DNA from: Novosphingobium sp. EMRT-2
GTDB taxonomy: Bacteria; Pseudomonadota; Alphaproteobacteria; Sphingomonadales; Sphingomonadaceae
DNA length: 64,000 bases
NCBI RefSeq assembly: GCF_005145025.1
Contig: NZ_CP039695.1
Coordinates: 1,855,501-1,919,500 of the forward strand
Direction: 5' to 3'
Shown: piece by piece, positions 1 through 8,295 of the stretch
How the letters are laid out: each line of letters starts with the position of its first letter
Numbering within the stretch: position 1 is the stretch's first letter
Program-made: the position numbers and the translations under genes
The notes under the pieces: model-generated
What the model saw: the letters and a program-made list of their open reading frames with translations, nothing else
The model's database searches: none
What the model was told of the DNA's origin: nothing

Positions 1-342
1 CTGACCGAAAACGTCATCATGCCGGCGGTCGGCTATTTCACCGGCGGCGCCGATTTCTCCAAGTATTTCATCCGCCTCGGACCGATTCCGGAAACCTACA
101 AGGGCAAGCCGGACGATTACGCCGCGCTCAAGGAAGCGGGCGTGGCGATGATCGGCTATGGCGATTTCGTCACCCAGATCGTCAACTTCGTGATCCTGGC
201 CTTCGTGATCTTCCTGATCGTGAAAGCCGCGAACAAGGCGTTTGCCAAGCCCGAGGAACCGGCCGCTCCGGCCGCGCCCGCGGGGCCGAGCGAAGTGGAA
301 CTGCTCGCCGAAATCCGCGATGCGCTGAAGAACCGGGTCTGA
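1..342 (+). CDS. mscL: Large-conductance mechanosensitive channel MscL, 5' truncated by window edge
   Basis: This is the C-terminal 113 residues of MscL, the homopentameric inner-membrane pore that opens under hypo-osmotic stress. The reading frame is open from base 1 and enters with LTENVIMP, the conserved end of the first transmembrane helix, so the true start lies left of the window. The second transmembrane helix is visible (IVNFVILAFVIFLIVKAANK), followed by the charged cytoplasmic helix ending ELLAEIRDALKNR, which is typical of the family. An Ala/Pro-rich linker joins the two. A strong intrinsic terminator follows 38 bases after the stop. Identification is secure; only the start is missing. 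Confidence 0.95.
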   Translation: MTENVIMPAVGYFTGGADFSKYFIRLGPIPETYKGKPDDYAALKEAGVAMIGYGDFVTQIVNFVILAFVIFLIVKAANKAFAKPEEPAAPAAPAGPSEVELLAEIRDALKNRV

Positions 343-380
343 CCGGTCTTTCTCCGCGCGCGGGCATCCGGGCACGGCAA

Positions 381-403
381 GGGGCGCTTCGGCGCCCCTT
401 TTC
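381..403 (+). terminator. Rho-independent terminator of mscL
   Basis: A perfect 7-bp GC stem (GGGGCGC / GCGCCCC) closed by a TTCG tetraloop is followed by TTTTC. It sits just after mscL and before the tmRNA gene, so it should end mscL transcription. Confidence 0.85.
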
Positions 404-435
404 ATTTGGCGGGCGATCCCTATATGGGGAGGTGC

Positions 436-735
436 CGGCTTGCCGGCTATGGTGATAAACTGCGGCGTGCAATAGGCGCAGCGGACCCGGGGGCGGTACC
501 CGGCGGCTCCACCACCTTTCCCGTCCGGCCTCCTTTGGCGGCAGGCGGGGCAGATGACGGGGCCGAACTAGGATCGACGTGTGTTGAAAAGCGCTGTTTT
601 CGCCCGGGCTGAGTAACCCGTTCAAGGCTCAAAACCAACAAGTGCCAACGACAACGAAGCACTTGCTCTCGCGGCGTAATTCTAGGGGCTAACGCCCTGA
701 AGTTACAAAGCCAGAACGCGGTTGGACCCACCGGT
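436..735 (+). ncRNA. ssrA: Transfer-messenger RNA (split, circularly permuted alphaproteobacterial type)
   Basis: tmRNA rescues stalled ribosomes and tags the unfinished protein. The gene is permuted as in other alphaproteobacteria: the acceptor piece comes first and ends in CGGCTCC-A-CCA (504-514); a spacer follows, then the coding piece starts GGGGCCG at 559. The two ends form a 7-bp acceptor stem containing the G3-U70 pair that alanyl-tRNA synthetase recognises. A T-arm-like hairpin precedes the CCA. The resume codon GCC is at 644 and the frame reads ANDNEALALAA before TAA at 677-679. Processing should remove about 515-558, leaving two RNA chains. The outer ends given here are approximate. 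Confidence 0.9.
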
Positions 736-831
736 CAACAGAAGCGGATTCCAGCGGCTTGGGGGGTGCCGGGCAACAGAAACCCCCTACCGTCTGCCCT
801 GCGACGGGCGCACGATGCCGGCCCTCCACTT

Positions 832-913
832 CGTCATTGCGAGCACAGCGAAGCAATCCAGTGCCCCGCGCGCCACTCTGGATGGCCACGGGGCTTTGCC
901 CCTCGCCATGACG
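832..913. repeat. Palindromic intergenic repeat, family A copy 1
   Basis: An imperfect inverted repeat begins CGTCATTGCGAGC and ends in a degraded CTCGCCATGACG, with inner arms around AAGCAATCCAG / CTGGATGGCC. Closely related copies occur at 10268-10351 and 37445-37527. No coding potential is apparent. Confidence 0.8.
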
Positions 914-933
914 AGAGGCCATGTCATCCGACT

Positions 934-2517
934 TTATGCGGAACCCGCACGCTCCAGCAGCGCCGCCTCGTCGCGCGCGGCGCGGCGGGCGATCAGCAGC
1001 ATCAGCACCACGATCGGCACGGCCACCGCGTTGATGCTGAGCATCGAGGCGCGCAGGTTGCCGGTCGCGTCGGACAGCAGCCCGACCAGATAGGGGCCGA
1101 TACCCATCCCCAGGATCGTCATCGCCAGCAGGTAGAGGCTCGCGGTCAGCCCGCGCATCCGCGGCAGCACCTGATCGTAGAGGATGGCGTAGAGCGGCGG
1201 CATCCAGCCGGTCAGCACCAGGCTGTAGAGCACGAACCGCCCATAGAACGTGCCGGCCGCCGGCGCGGTATAGACCCAGAACGACAGCAGCGGCGAAACC
1301 GCCATGGCGAACAGCGCCACGCCTGCGCGCCCGCCGCCCGGATAGCGGCGGTGGAGCCGGTCCGACAGCGGCCCCCACAGCAGCGGGCCAACGATGCCCA
1401 TTCCGGCCGAAACCATGCCGAACTGCAACGCCGTCTCGCGCATCGACAGGCCATAGCTCTGGATCAGGAACGTGGGGTTGAACGCCATCATGCCATAGTT
1501 GATCGCCGACTGGAGCGTGCCGACCGCGATCGCCATGATCAGCGTGGGCGATCGCGTGATGACGCGGTGCGCCTGCGGATCGGACAGCCGCATCCCCTGC
1601 ACCAGATTGACGATCACGAACACGCCGAAGCCGATCACGGTCCATTGCAGCGCGTGCGGGTTGATCGCCAGCCCGGCGATGACGAACGGCGGTCGTGGCG
1701 AAACCGCCATGCTCACCCGCGTCAGCACCACCATCAGCGCCACGATCGCCGCCAGCCCCGCCAGATTGCGCAGCACCGTGCCCCGATCGCCGCCGCGCCG
1801 GATCATGCCGATCCAGTGCAGGCCGGGCAGCACCGAACCCAGCAGTTCCAGGCTGGCCGCGAAAGGGCGCGGATCGGGCGCGGTCGGCAATCCGTCCATC
1901 ACGCCGCGTTCCGGTTCGCGCAGGCGCAGCAGGAACAGCGCCAGCACGAAGCCGGGGGCCGAGGCGACAAGGAAGGCGAACTGCCAACCCTTCAGCCCGA
2001 ACGGCGCCACCGTGCCGGCGTAGCGCTCGGTCCATGCCTGCGCCGCCACCCCGCCCAGCACCAGCGATCCGCCCAGCCCCAGCGCGATGGCCGAGGCCAG
2101 CACCGCCATCACGAAGCCCCGGCGCGGCTTGGGCCAGTAGTCATAGATCAGCGAGGTGCCGGCCGGCTGCGTCGCCGCCTCGCCGATGCCCACGCCCAGC
2201 CGCGACAGCGCCAGCGTGGCGAAACTGCCGGCCAGGCCACCAAGCGCGGTGGCGGCGGACCAGAAGGCGATGCTGATCCCCAGCAGGCGCGTGCGCACCC
2301 AGCCGTCCGCCAGCCGCCCCACCGGCAGCGAGAACAGCGCGTAGAACAGCGCGAAGACGGTGCCATAGAGCAGCCCCATCTCCGCATCGCCGATCGCCAG
2401 GTCCTTCTTGATGGCGGGCGCAAGGATCGCCAGGATCTGGCGGTCGAGCAGGCTCATCGCGTTGGTCAGCGCCACCAGCGCGAGCGCGTACCATCCGCCC
2501 TTGGCGACTGCGTTCAC
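934..2517 (-). CDS. MFS transporter (spinster-like), end of the ligW operon
   Basis: This is a major facilitator superfamily permease of about 527 residues with roughly twelve hydrophobic segments. The N-terminal part has LLDRQILAILAPAIKKDL and the loop motif GRLADGWVRTR after the second helix, as in spinster-type MFS proteins common in sphingomonad aromatic clusters. It is longer than the usual 420-450 residues because of a central insertion. I chose the GTG at 2517, preceded by GGGAGAG; an ATG at 2547 is the alternative. It is 38 bases downstream of ligW and probably co-transcribed, so an aromatic acid such as 5-carboxyvanillate or its biphenyl precursor is a reasonable but unproven substrate. 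Confidence 0.8.
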   Translation of the reverse strand: MNAVAKGGWYALALVALTNAMSLLDRQILAILAPAIKKDLAIGDAEMGLLYGTVFALFYALFSLPVGRLADGWVRTRLLGISIAFWSAATALGGLAGSFATLALSRLGVGIGEAATQPAGTSLIYDYWPKPRRGFVMAVLASAIALGLGGSLVLGGVAAQAWTERYAGTVAPFGLKGWQFAFLVASAPGFVLALFLLRLREPERGVMDGLPTAPDPRPFAASLELLGSVLPGLHWIGMIRRGGDRGTVLRNLAGLAAIVALMVVLTRVSMAVSPRPPFVIAGLAINPHALQWTVIGFGVFVIVNLVQGMRLSDPQAHRVITRSPTLIMAIAVGTLQSAINYGMMAFNPTFLIQSYGLSMRETALQFGMVSAGMGIVGPLLWGPLSDRLHRRYPGGGRAGVALFAMAVSPLLSFWVYTAPAAGTFYGRFVLYSLVLTGWMPPLYAILYDQVLPRMRGLTASLYLLAMTILGMGIGPYLVGLLSDATGNLRASMLSINAVAVPIVVLMLLIARRAARDEAALLERAGSA

Positions 2518-2555
2518 CGGCTCTCCCTTTCCGCCTGCGGCGCCCATGCGCCGGT

Positions 2556-3617
2556 TCAGATACCGAACCAGCGTTCGGCGTTCGTCTGGAAGAACTTCTT
2601 CTTGAGTTCGGGCGAGATGTCCATGGTGTCCATGGCGCGCACCTCGCGCGCCTCCACCTGATAGGGATAATCCATCGCGTACATCACGCGGTCCTCGCCC
2701 ACCACCTGCTGCGCGAAGCGGATCGCCGGCTCCCACGCCATGCCGGAATTGGTGATGAGCACGTTCGAGCGCATGTATTCGGCGATGGTCTTGTTCAGCG
2801 GCTTCATCCGCTCGTAGCGCTTCGAGCGCACGCCGGCCTGGTGCATGAAGTCCAGCCGATAGAGCCAGTAGGGCAGCGCCTCGCCCATGTGGCCGACCAT
2901 GATCTGCAGATCGGGGTAGCGGTCGAAGATGCCGATGGTGATCAGCCGCAGCAGATGCATCCCCGTTTCCACCCCGAAGCCGAAGATCGCCCCGTCCAGC
3001 CCGGATTCGAGCAGCGGATCGATCATCGAGTCCGGCGGCGTGGCGGGATGGATGTACAGCGGCTGGCCGGTATCGGCGAGCGCGCGGAAGATCGGGTCGA
3101 ACTTGGGATCGTCGAGGTACTCGCCCTGGGTGTGGCTGTTGATCTGCACGCCCTTGAAGCCCAGTTCGCCCGCGCCGCGGCGGATTTCGGCGGCGGACCA
3201 TTCCGGGTCCTGCGGCGCCACGGCGGTCAGGCCGATGAAGCGGTCGGGGTGCGCGGCGCAGCGTTCGGCCAGATAGTCGTTGGCGCGCGTGGCGATGCCC
3301 TTGGCCTCGGCCAGATCGAGCATCGGCTGCACGCCGGGCGAGGTCAGCGCGAGCACCGCCTTGTCGATACCATGGGAATCCATGTCGGCCAGCCGCCGCT
3401 CGCCCAGATCAAGCAGACGGTCCATGATCTGCGTGGCGCGTTCGGAGGGCGACTGGGCATAGAAGCCCCACAGCGAGACCATGCCTTTGTCGGCCGTGCC
3501 ATCGCGCACCATGCGCAAATAGACGTCGACCTGTTCGCGCGTGGCGAAGGCTTCCTCGGTGGCGATGCGCAGATAGCCGCGGTCGCCGCCGGTCCGGAGG
3601 GGGTGGTCACTGGTCAT
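2556..3617 (-). CDS. ligW: 5-Carboxyvanillate decarboxylase LigW
   Basis: LigW removes the 5-carboxyl group of 5-carboxyvanillate, an intermediate of 5,5'-dehydrodivanillate (biphenyl lignin unit) breakdown, giving vanillate. The 353-residue protein is an Amidohydro_2 decarboxylase. From memory it matches Sphingobium SYK-6 LigW almost throughout, including GYLRIATEEAFATRE, SLWGFYAQSPSERATQI and the C-terminal KKKFFQTNAE. Expected Mn ligands are present: the early Glu (about residue 21), His in YIHPATPPDS (about 190) and Asp in AMDYPYQ (about 316). The N-terminal HxH of other amidohydrolases is replaced by ExA, as in this decarboxylase group. It sits 34 bases after the DUF2490 gene in a five-gene minus-strand run. 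Confidence 0.9.
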   Translation of the reverse strand: MTSDHPLRTGGDRGYLRIATEEAFATREQVDVYLRMVRDGTADKGMVSLWGFYAQSPSERATQIMDRLLDLGERRLADMDSHGIDKAVLALTSPGVQPMLDLAEAKGIATRANDYLAERCAAHPDRFIGLTAVAPQDPEWSAAEIRRGAGELGFKGVQINSHTQGEYLDDPKFDPIFRALADTGQPLYIHPATPPDSMIDPLLESGLDGAIFGFGVETGMHLLRLITIGIFDRYPDLQIMVGHMGEALPYWLYRLDFMHQAGVRSKRYERMKPLNKTIAEYMRSNVLITNSGMAWEPAIRFAQQVVGEDRVMYAMDYPYQVEAREVRAMDTMDISPELKKKFFQTNAERWFGI

Positions 3618-3651
3618 GGGCTGTTCCTTTTCCGAAGCAGCCCGGCGACGG

Positions 3652-4350
3652 TCACCTGCGCAGCGACAGCGAAAGGCTGATAACGTGGTTCATGCGGTCC
3701 GGCTGGCGATAGCGGGCGATGTACTGCCCCATATAGCCGGGTTCGAGAGCGATTCCCCTGGCCACAGGCAGGGAGACGCCGGCAAAGGCGCGCACCTGGT
3801 CGAAGCCCGCGCGCTGGCCCCAGCCGGTGGTGTTGAAGCTGACGAAGGGTTCGAGCGTGGAGATGAGCGCCACGCCCCGGTCGCCCAGCGGCAGCGTGCC
3901 GCGCACCTGCTGGCGCAGCCGCCAGCCGGTGTGGCCGGTCCAGCCCTCGACGAAGCGCTGCTCCAGCCGCGTGCGCCCGGTCAGCGTCGGTCCCTTGCCG
4001 TCTCCGGCGATGCGGAACGTCAGTTGCTCGAACACGCGATGTTCGTCGGTCGGCGTGCCGCCAAGCGGATCGGTGGTGACGAAGGCATAGCCGATATAGG
4101 CCGCCGTGGTCTTGTCCAGATAGACGCCGATCGCCGGCCGGATCAGCACCTGCCCCTGGCGCGAGGCGCCGTCGGTCACGCGGTACTGGACGTCGAACGC
4201 CGAGGTCGCCCGGCCGCCCAGATCGACGGTGCCCTGCACCACGCCCCAGACCTGGTGATCGTTCTGCGCGGCACGGGCCGGCAGGGCGGTCAGCGCCAGA
4301 ATCAGCACGGGCAAGGGCAGAAGCAGGGCACGGCAGGGCAATCGCGGCAT
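3652..4350 (-). CDS. DUF2490 outer-membrane protein
   Basis: A 232-residue protein with a signal peptide (LLLPLPVLILALTALPARA, cleavage expected near residue 28) and then alternating beta-strand sequence ending in SLSLSLRR. It resembles the DUF2490 family, a small predicted outer-membrane beta-barrel of unknown function. It lies between the aldehyde dehydrogenase and ligW in the same direction with short gaps (93 and 34 bases), so it may help aromatic substrates cross the outer membrane; that role is inference from position. No strong Shine-Dalgarno is seen before the ATG at 4350, so the start is slightly uncertain. Confidence 0.75.
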   Translation of the reverse strand: MPRLPCRALLLPLPVLILALTALPARAAQNDHQVWGVVQGTVDLGGRATSAFDVQYRVTDGASRQGQVLIRPAIGVYLDKTTAAYIGYAFVTTDPLGGTPTDEHRVFEQLTFRIAGDGKGPTLTGRTRLEQRFVEGWTGHTGWRLRQQVRGTLPLGDRGVALISTLEPFVSFNTTGWGQRAGFDQVRAFAGVSLPVARGIALEPGYMGQYIARYRQPDRMNHVISLSLSLRR

Positions 4351-4443
4351 GGCATTCTCGCTGAGCGAACCGGAAAACGGTCCGCTCAGCTAGGTCGCCC
4401 ATGTTTCCCAAGGATTGCCCGGCCATGACGTTGCGCTGCCCGG

Positions 4444-5874
4444 TCAGCCTTCGTGGACCGCCTTGGTGACCATGCAGGCCATCACGCCTTCGGGGCCGTC
4501 CTCCGCGCCGTGGCCCGACCACTTGACCCCGCCGAACGGCGCATCCGCGCCGCCGATCATCGTGGTGTTGATACCCACCATGCCGCTTTCGATCTCGCGC
4601 GCCACGCGTTGCTGGCGCTTGCCGTCCTGCGTCCAGGCATAGGCGGCCAGGCCATAGGGCAGGCGGTTCGCCTCCTCGATCATGGCCTCCTCGCCCCGGA
4701 ACGGGTTGAGCAGCGCCACCGGGCCGAAGGGCTCCTCGTTGAGGACCGCGGCGTCCAGCGGGATTTCGGACAGCACCGACGGCGCATAGAAGAACCCGGC
4801 ATTGCCCACGCGCTCGCCCCCGGCGAGCAGCTTCGCGCCGCGCGCCGTGGCATCACCGATCAGGCGCTCCATCGCCTCGGGCCGGCGCGCGTTGGCCATC
4901 GGCCCCATCTGCACGCCGTCTTCCAGCCCGTTGCCGACGCGGATCGCCTTGACCCGCTCGACAAAGCCGTCGCGGAAGCGGTCGAACACGTTTTCCTCGA
5001 CGATGAAGCGCGTGGGGCTGACGCAGACCTGCCCGGCGTTGCGGTATTTCGACGTCACCATGGTATCGAGCGCGCGGTCGATGTCGGCATCGCCGAACAC
5101 CAGCACCGGACCGTGGCCGCCCAGCTCCATCGTCGTGCGGATGCAGTTGTCGGCGGCCAGCTTGCTCAGGTGCTTGCCGATCACGGTCGATCCGGTGAAG
5201 CTCAGCTTGCGGATCACCGGGCTGGCCAGCAGGTGCCGGCTGACCTCGTCGGGCACGCCGAACACCGCCTGCGCCACTTCCTTGGGCAAGCCGGCGTCGA
5301 GCAGGCATTGCAGCACGCCCAGCGCCGAGGCCGGCGTCTCTTCCGCCGCCTTGAGGATCACCGAGCAGCCCGCGGCGATCGGCGCGCCCAGCTTGCGGCC
5401 CGGATTGCCCAGCGGGAAGTTCCACGGCGCGAAGGCGGCGACCGGGCCGACCGGCTCGTGCGTGACGGTGGAGCGCATGCCCGCCGGGCGCACCAGCGTG
5501 CGGCCATAAATCCGGAACACCTCGCCCGCGTAGAAGTTGAACAGGCCCACGTTCATCATCACTTCGATGCGGGCCTCGGGAAGCGTCTTGCCCTCTTCCA
5601 GCGTGGCGATGCGGGCCAGGTCGTCCTGCCGCTCCAGCATCAGCCGCGCCGCGCCCTGCAGCACCGCCGCGCGCTGCTGCGGCGTGGAATCGCGCCAGAT
5701 GCGGAACCCCTTGCGCGCGGTTTCCAGCGCGCGGTCGAGATCGGCCGGCTCGGCCAGCGGCAGTTCGCCGATGGTCTCGCCGGTCGCGGGATTGACGACC
5801 GCGTGCGTGCGGCGCCCGCCGCCGGCCACGCGCTCGCCATCGATCACCATGTGGAGGGCAGGATAGGCGGTCAT
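4444..5874 (-). CDS. NAD(P)-dependent aldehyde dehydrogenase (succinate-semialdehyde dehydrogenase-like)
   Basis: A 476-residue aldehyde dehydrogenase oxidising an aldehyde to the acid with NAD(P). The catalytic Glu lies in TTMELGGHGPVLV and the catalytic Cys in NAGQVCVSPTRF; the coenzyme region has AFAPWNFPLGNPGRK and FTGSTVIGKHL. Overall it looks most like the GabD / succinate-semialdehyde branch, but the local context suggests an aromatic or lignin side-chain aldehyde. I chose the ATG at 5874, 4 bases after the stop of the NTF2-like gene, over an upstream in-frame start that would overlap that gene. Tight spacing implies translational coupling and a shared promoter at about 6640. Confidence 0.88.
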   Translation of the reverse strand: MTAYPALHMVIDGERVAGGGRRTHAVVNPATGETIGELPLAEPADLDRALETARKGFRIWRDSTPQQRAAVLQGAARLMLERQDDLARIATLEEGKTLPEARIEVMMNVGLFNFYAGEVFRIYGRTLVRPAGMRSTVTHEPVGPVAAFAPWNFPLGNPGRKLGAPIAAGCSVILKAAEETPASALGVLQCLLDAGLPKEVAQAVFGVPDEVSRHLLASPVIRKLSFTGSTVIGKHLSKLAADNCIRTTMELGGHGPVLVFGDADIDRALDTMVTSKYRNAGQVCVSPTRFIVEENVFDRFRDGFVERVKAIRVGNGLEDGVQMGPMANARRPEAMERLIGDATARGAKLLAGGERVGNAGFFYAPSVLSEIPLDAAVLNEEPFGPVALLNPFRGEEAMIEEANRLPYGLAAYAWTQDGKRQQRVAREIESGMVGINTTMIGGADAPFGGVKWSGHGAEDGPEGVMACMVTKAVHEG

Positions 5875-5878
5875 GGGA

Positions 5879-6619
5879 TCAGCCTTTCGCCTTTTCGCGG
5901 GCTTCATCGCCTTCCCAGCGCTGCGCCACGATTTCCTCGCCCGTCACCGGGTGGGGGAAGTGGAACGGCGTCAGCTTGTGGGTCGGCCACAGCCAGTGGC
6001 CCTCGATCAGTTCGTCCGGCCCGGTCGGGTCGGTGGGATAGGTTTCCTTGGGGAACGGCACGTATTCGGGCCGGGTGTTGGCCCAGCCGGTTTCGAAATC
6101 GGCGTGCCAGATCGGCATGTAGTTCAGGATGTGGATGCGCCAGGTGCCGTCCACCTTCTTGTAGGTGTTCTCGTAGATGCCGCCTTCCCACCATTGGCGG
6201 CTCTTGAGCCAGGGCTGGTCGCCTTCGAAGTCCTTGTGCCGCCCCGCCTGCATCATCGAGCGCGCGCGGGCCAGCGCGGTCACGCCGTCGGGCTGTACGT
6301 TGATGATGTCCTGCAACTGCGGGTGTTCGAGCAGGAATCCGTCGATCGGGCCGTTGTTGCCATAAGTGAAGCGCTTCTGGAACCGTTCGACATAGAGCCG
6401 GCGCACGCCTTCCTTGCCTTTCCAGATGCCGCCGAAGAAGCGCACTTCGCCATCGTCGGTGAACAGGTCGGCCGTCTCGTTGTACAGGCACTTGTCGATG
6501 AGATAGCCGTAAAGGTGCTGGAGCTTGCGGATATCAAGCTCGTCCTCACGCACGGTCAGGCGGCGACCAAGCTCGGCAACCTGCGCTTCAAGCGTGGCGA
6601 TACGATCGGAATCGGACAT
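5879..6619 (-). CDS. NTF2/SnoaL-like protein, first gene of the ligW operon
   Basis: A 246-residue protein with an N-terminal coiled-coil-like stretch (IATLEAQVAELGRRL) followed by an NTF2-like alpha+beta domain (DELDIRKLQHLYGYLIDKCLY, DLFTDDGEVRFFGGIWKG). It has a long C-terminal extension rich in Pro, Trp and His. NTF2-fold proteins of sphingomonads include the cofactor-free formaldehyde lyases of the LdpA type that act on lignin diarylpropanes, and a similar lyase role is possible here; I cannot prove it from sequence. The ATG at 6619 has GGGAGAG upstream. A palindromic operator lies 17 bases before the start. Two longer in-frame starts are less likely. Confidence 0.75.
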   Translation of the reverse strand: MSDSDRIATLEAQVAELGRRLTVREDELDIRKLQHLYGYLIDKCLYNETADLFTDDGEVRFFGGIWKGKEGVRRLYVERFQKRFTYGNNGPIDGFLLEHPQLQDIINVQPDGVTALARARSMMQAGRHKDFEGDQPWLKSRQWWEGGIYENTYKKVDGTWRIHILNYMPIWHADFETGWANTRPEYVPFPKETYPTDPTGPDELIEGHWLWPTHKLTPFHFPHPVTGEEIVAQRWEGDEAREKAKG

Positions 6620-6636
6620 CTGGAAACTCTCCCGGA

Positions 6637-6655
6637 TTGTACGTGTTGCAAACAA
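6637..6655 (-). promoter_or_regulatory. Operator site A of the aromatic regulon
   Basis: On the minus strand this reads TTGTTTGCAACACGTACAA, which matches the best site (12822-12840) at 17 of 19 positions. It lies just upstream of the Shine-Dalgarno of the NTF2-like gene, a position suited to repression of the whole five-gene unit. Confidence 0.6.
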
Positions 6656-6678
6656 ACTGCGGCAACTTCATTGAACTG

Positions 6679-8103
6679 TCAACGACCTTCCGCTTCCAGC
6701 CGCGCCACTTCGGCGCGATAGGGGCGGATGGCCAGCACCATGCACAGCGTGGCGATCGGCAGCAGCGTGCCGGCGGTGATGACCAGCGCCTTCCACAGGT
6801 CCGCCTCCACCCCCACGATCCGCTGCGCGACCACGCCGACCACGAAGCTGCCGAGCGCGCCGAAGAAGGTGAACATGAACAGGTAGATCGCGGTCACCTG
6901 CCCGCGCATCTCGTTGGGGGCGATGCGCTGGATCGCCGCGTTCTGCGGCACCGCGCCGGCCAGGCCGAACACCCCGCTCAGCGCAAACACCGCCAGCGCC
7001 ATCTCGCCCGTGGGCATCAGCGGCGCGGTGATCGAGCAGATCGTGACGAGCGCGAACAGGATCGCCGCGCAGCGCACGTTGGCATCGACGTGGCGCTTGG
7101 CCATCCATTCCACGAACACCCCGCCCAGAAACACGCCGGCCAGCTGCGAGACGAGCAGCATCGGCGCCATGACCAAGCCGATGCGCCCCTCGTCCCAGCC
7201 ATAGGTGCGGATCATGAATGGCACGCGCCAGAACATCAGGCCGAACGTTTCGATCGCGCTCAGCGCCAGGCCGCCGAACAGCGGGTAATAGACCCGCCCG
7301 CGCGCATGGATCGCCTTGGCCGCGTCCAGCCCGGTAAAAGCGAGCACGCGCCGGCCCAGCCCCTGCCGCTCCGGCACCGGCACGCGCCCTTCCGCCGGCG
7401 CACGGACGAGGCGCGGCGGTTCCTTGACCAGCAGCAGCAGGCCGGCCGCCAGCAGCCCCAGCACCGCCTGGCCCACGAGGATCAGCTGCCAGCTATGGAC
7501 CCGCAGCCCCAGCACGTGCGCCTCGCTCCAGCCCGCCAGCGCGACGATCAGCTTGCCGCCGGCCAGCACGCCCGCGGTCGTCCCGCCGATGAAGCCCAGT
7601 TGCAGCAGCGCGAAGGCGCGGGTGATCTTCTTCGGCGGGAAATAGTCCGCGATCATCGAATAGGCCGCCGGCGCGTGCGCCGAACCGCCCGCGCCCAGGA
7701 ACATGCGGCTGCCGATGAACTGGCCGAACCCCTGCGCGATGCCGCCCAGCCCCATGATCACGCCGGTCGCCGCCATGCCGCCGGCCAGCACCAGCTTGCG
7801 CGGATAGATGTCCGCCAGCCGGGCCAGCGGGATGCCCACGAACACGAAGAAGATCACACTGGCGGGGCCGCCCAGAAAGCCCAGCTGTTCGTCGGTCAGC
7901 CCGAAATCGATCTTGATCCGCTGCGCCAGCATGCCGAACACGGTCTGGTCGAAAAAGTTCAGGAACGTCGCCGCGATGATCGCGAACAGCGCGAAATAGG
8001 CCGATGCGGTTGACGGCCAGCGCCGCTCGGCGCCCCCTCCTTCCGCCTTGCTTTCAGATACTTCCGGCGCACCGGTCATCGCCGGGGATGCTGCTCCCGC
8101 CAT
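6679..8103 (-). CDS. MFS transporter (spinster-like)
   Basis: A 474-residue major facilitator permease with an extended polar N-terminus (about 45 residues) and about twelve hydrophobic helices. The first helix region is AYFALFAIIAATFLNFFDQTVF, and the motif ARLADIYPRK follows the second helix. It is the same broad type as the permease after ligW but clearly not a recent copy. I chose the ATG at 8103 because GGGAGAGGAGAG precedes it; an upstream in-frame ATG at 8157 lacks one. Transcription probably starts at the operator-bearing divergent promoter at 8158-8176. Its substrate is unknown but is likely an aromatic acid. Confidence 0.82.
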   Translation of the reverse strand: MAGAASPAMTGAPEVSESKAEGGGAERRWPSTASAYFALFAIIAATFLNFFDQTVFGMLAQRIKIDFGLTDEQLGFLGGPASVIFFVFVGIPLARLADIYPRKLVLAGGMAATGVIMGLGGIAQGFGQFIGSRMFLGAGGSAHAPAAYSMIADYFPPKKITRAFALLQLGFIGGTTAGVLAGGKLIVALAGWSEAHVLGLRVHSWQLILVGQAVLGLLAAGLLLLVKEPPRLVRAPAEGRVPVPERQGLGRRVLAFTGLDAAKAIHARGRVYYPLFGGLALSAIETFGLMFWRVPFMIRTYGWDEGRIGLVMAPMLLVSQLAGVFLGGVFVEWMAKRHVDANVRCAAILFALVTICSITAPLMPTGEMALAVFALSGVFGLAGAVPQNAAIQRIAPNEMRGQVTAIYLFMFTFFGALGSFVVGVVAQRIVGVEADLWKALVITAGTLLPIATLCMVLAIRPYRAEVARLEAEGR

Positions 8104-8157
8104 CTGCTCTCCTCTCCCGGCCAGTCGATTCTCCGACCTGTTTTTCGCACCGGACAA

Positions 8158-8176
8158 TTGTTAGTCTTGCATACAA
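8158..8176. promoter_or_regulatory. Operator site B of the aromatic regulon, divergent promoter
   Basis: Reads TTGTTAGTCTTGCATACAA on the plus strand; its reverse complement agrees with the site at 12822-12840 in 16 of 19 positions. It lies between the MFS gene (start 8103) and the SDR gene (start 8296), so it could control both. Confidence 0.6.
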
Positions 8177-8295
8177 TCTCGCGCTGGTGAATAGAAAAGA
8201 CGATAACGAATGGTCGCATGGCCCCGGCACCCGGCTCCGCCTCTGAAACGGACCGTGGCAACCGGGCGGGCGGCGCAGCATGGAGAGAGGCAAGG

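Noticed and set aside
766-2661. Very long plus-strand frame opposite the MFS transporter
   Set aside because: It is His/Arg/Gln-rich, has no domain and is a typical shadow frame of a high-GC gene on the other strand; the same applies to many long frames such as 18208-22065 and 53356-56541.
2556-3617. LigW being LigY or another meta-cleavage hydrolase
   Set aside because: The sequence follows LigW closely, including the ExA metal motif, whereas LigY has a different N-terminus and HxH-type ligands.
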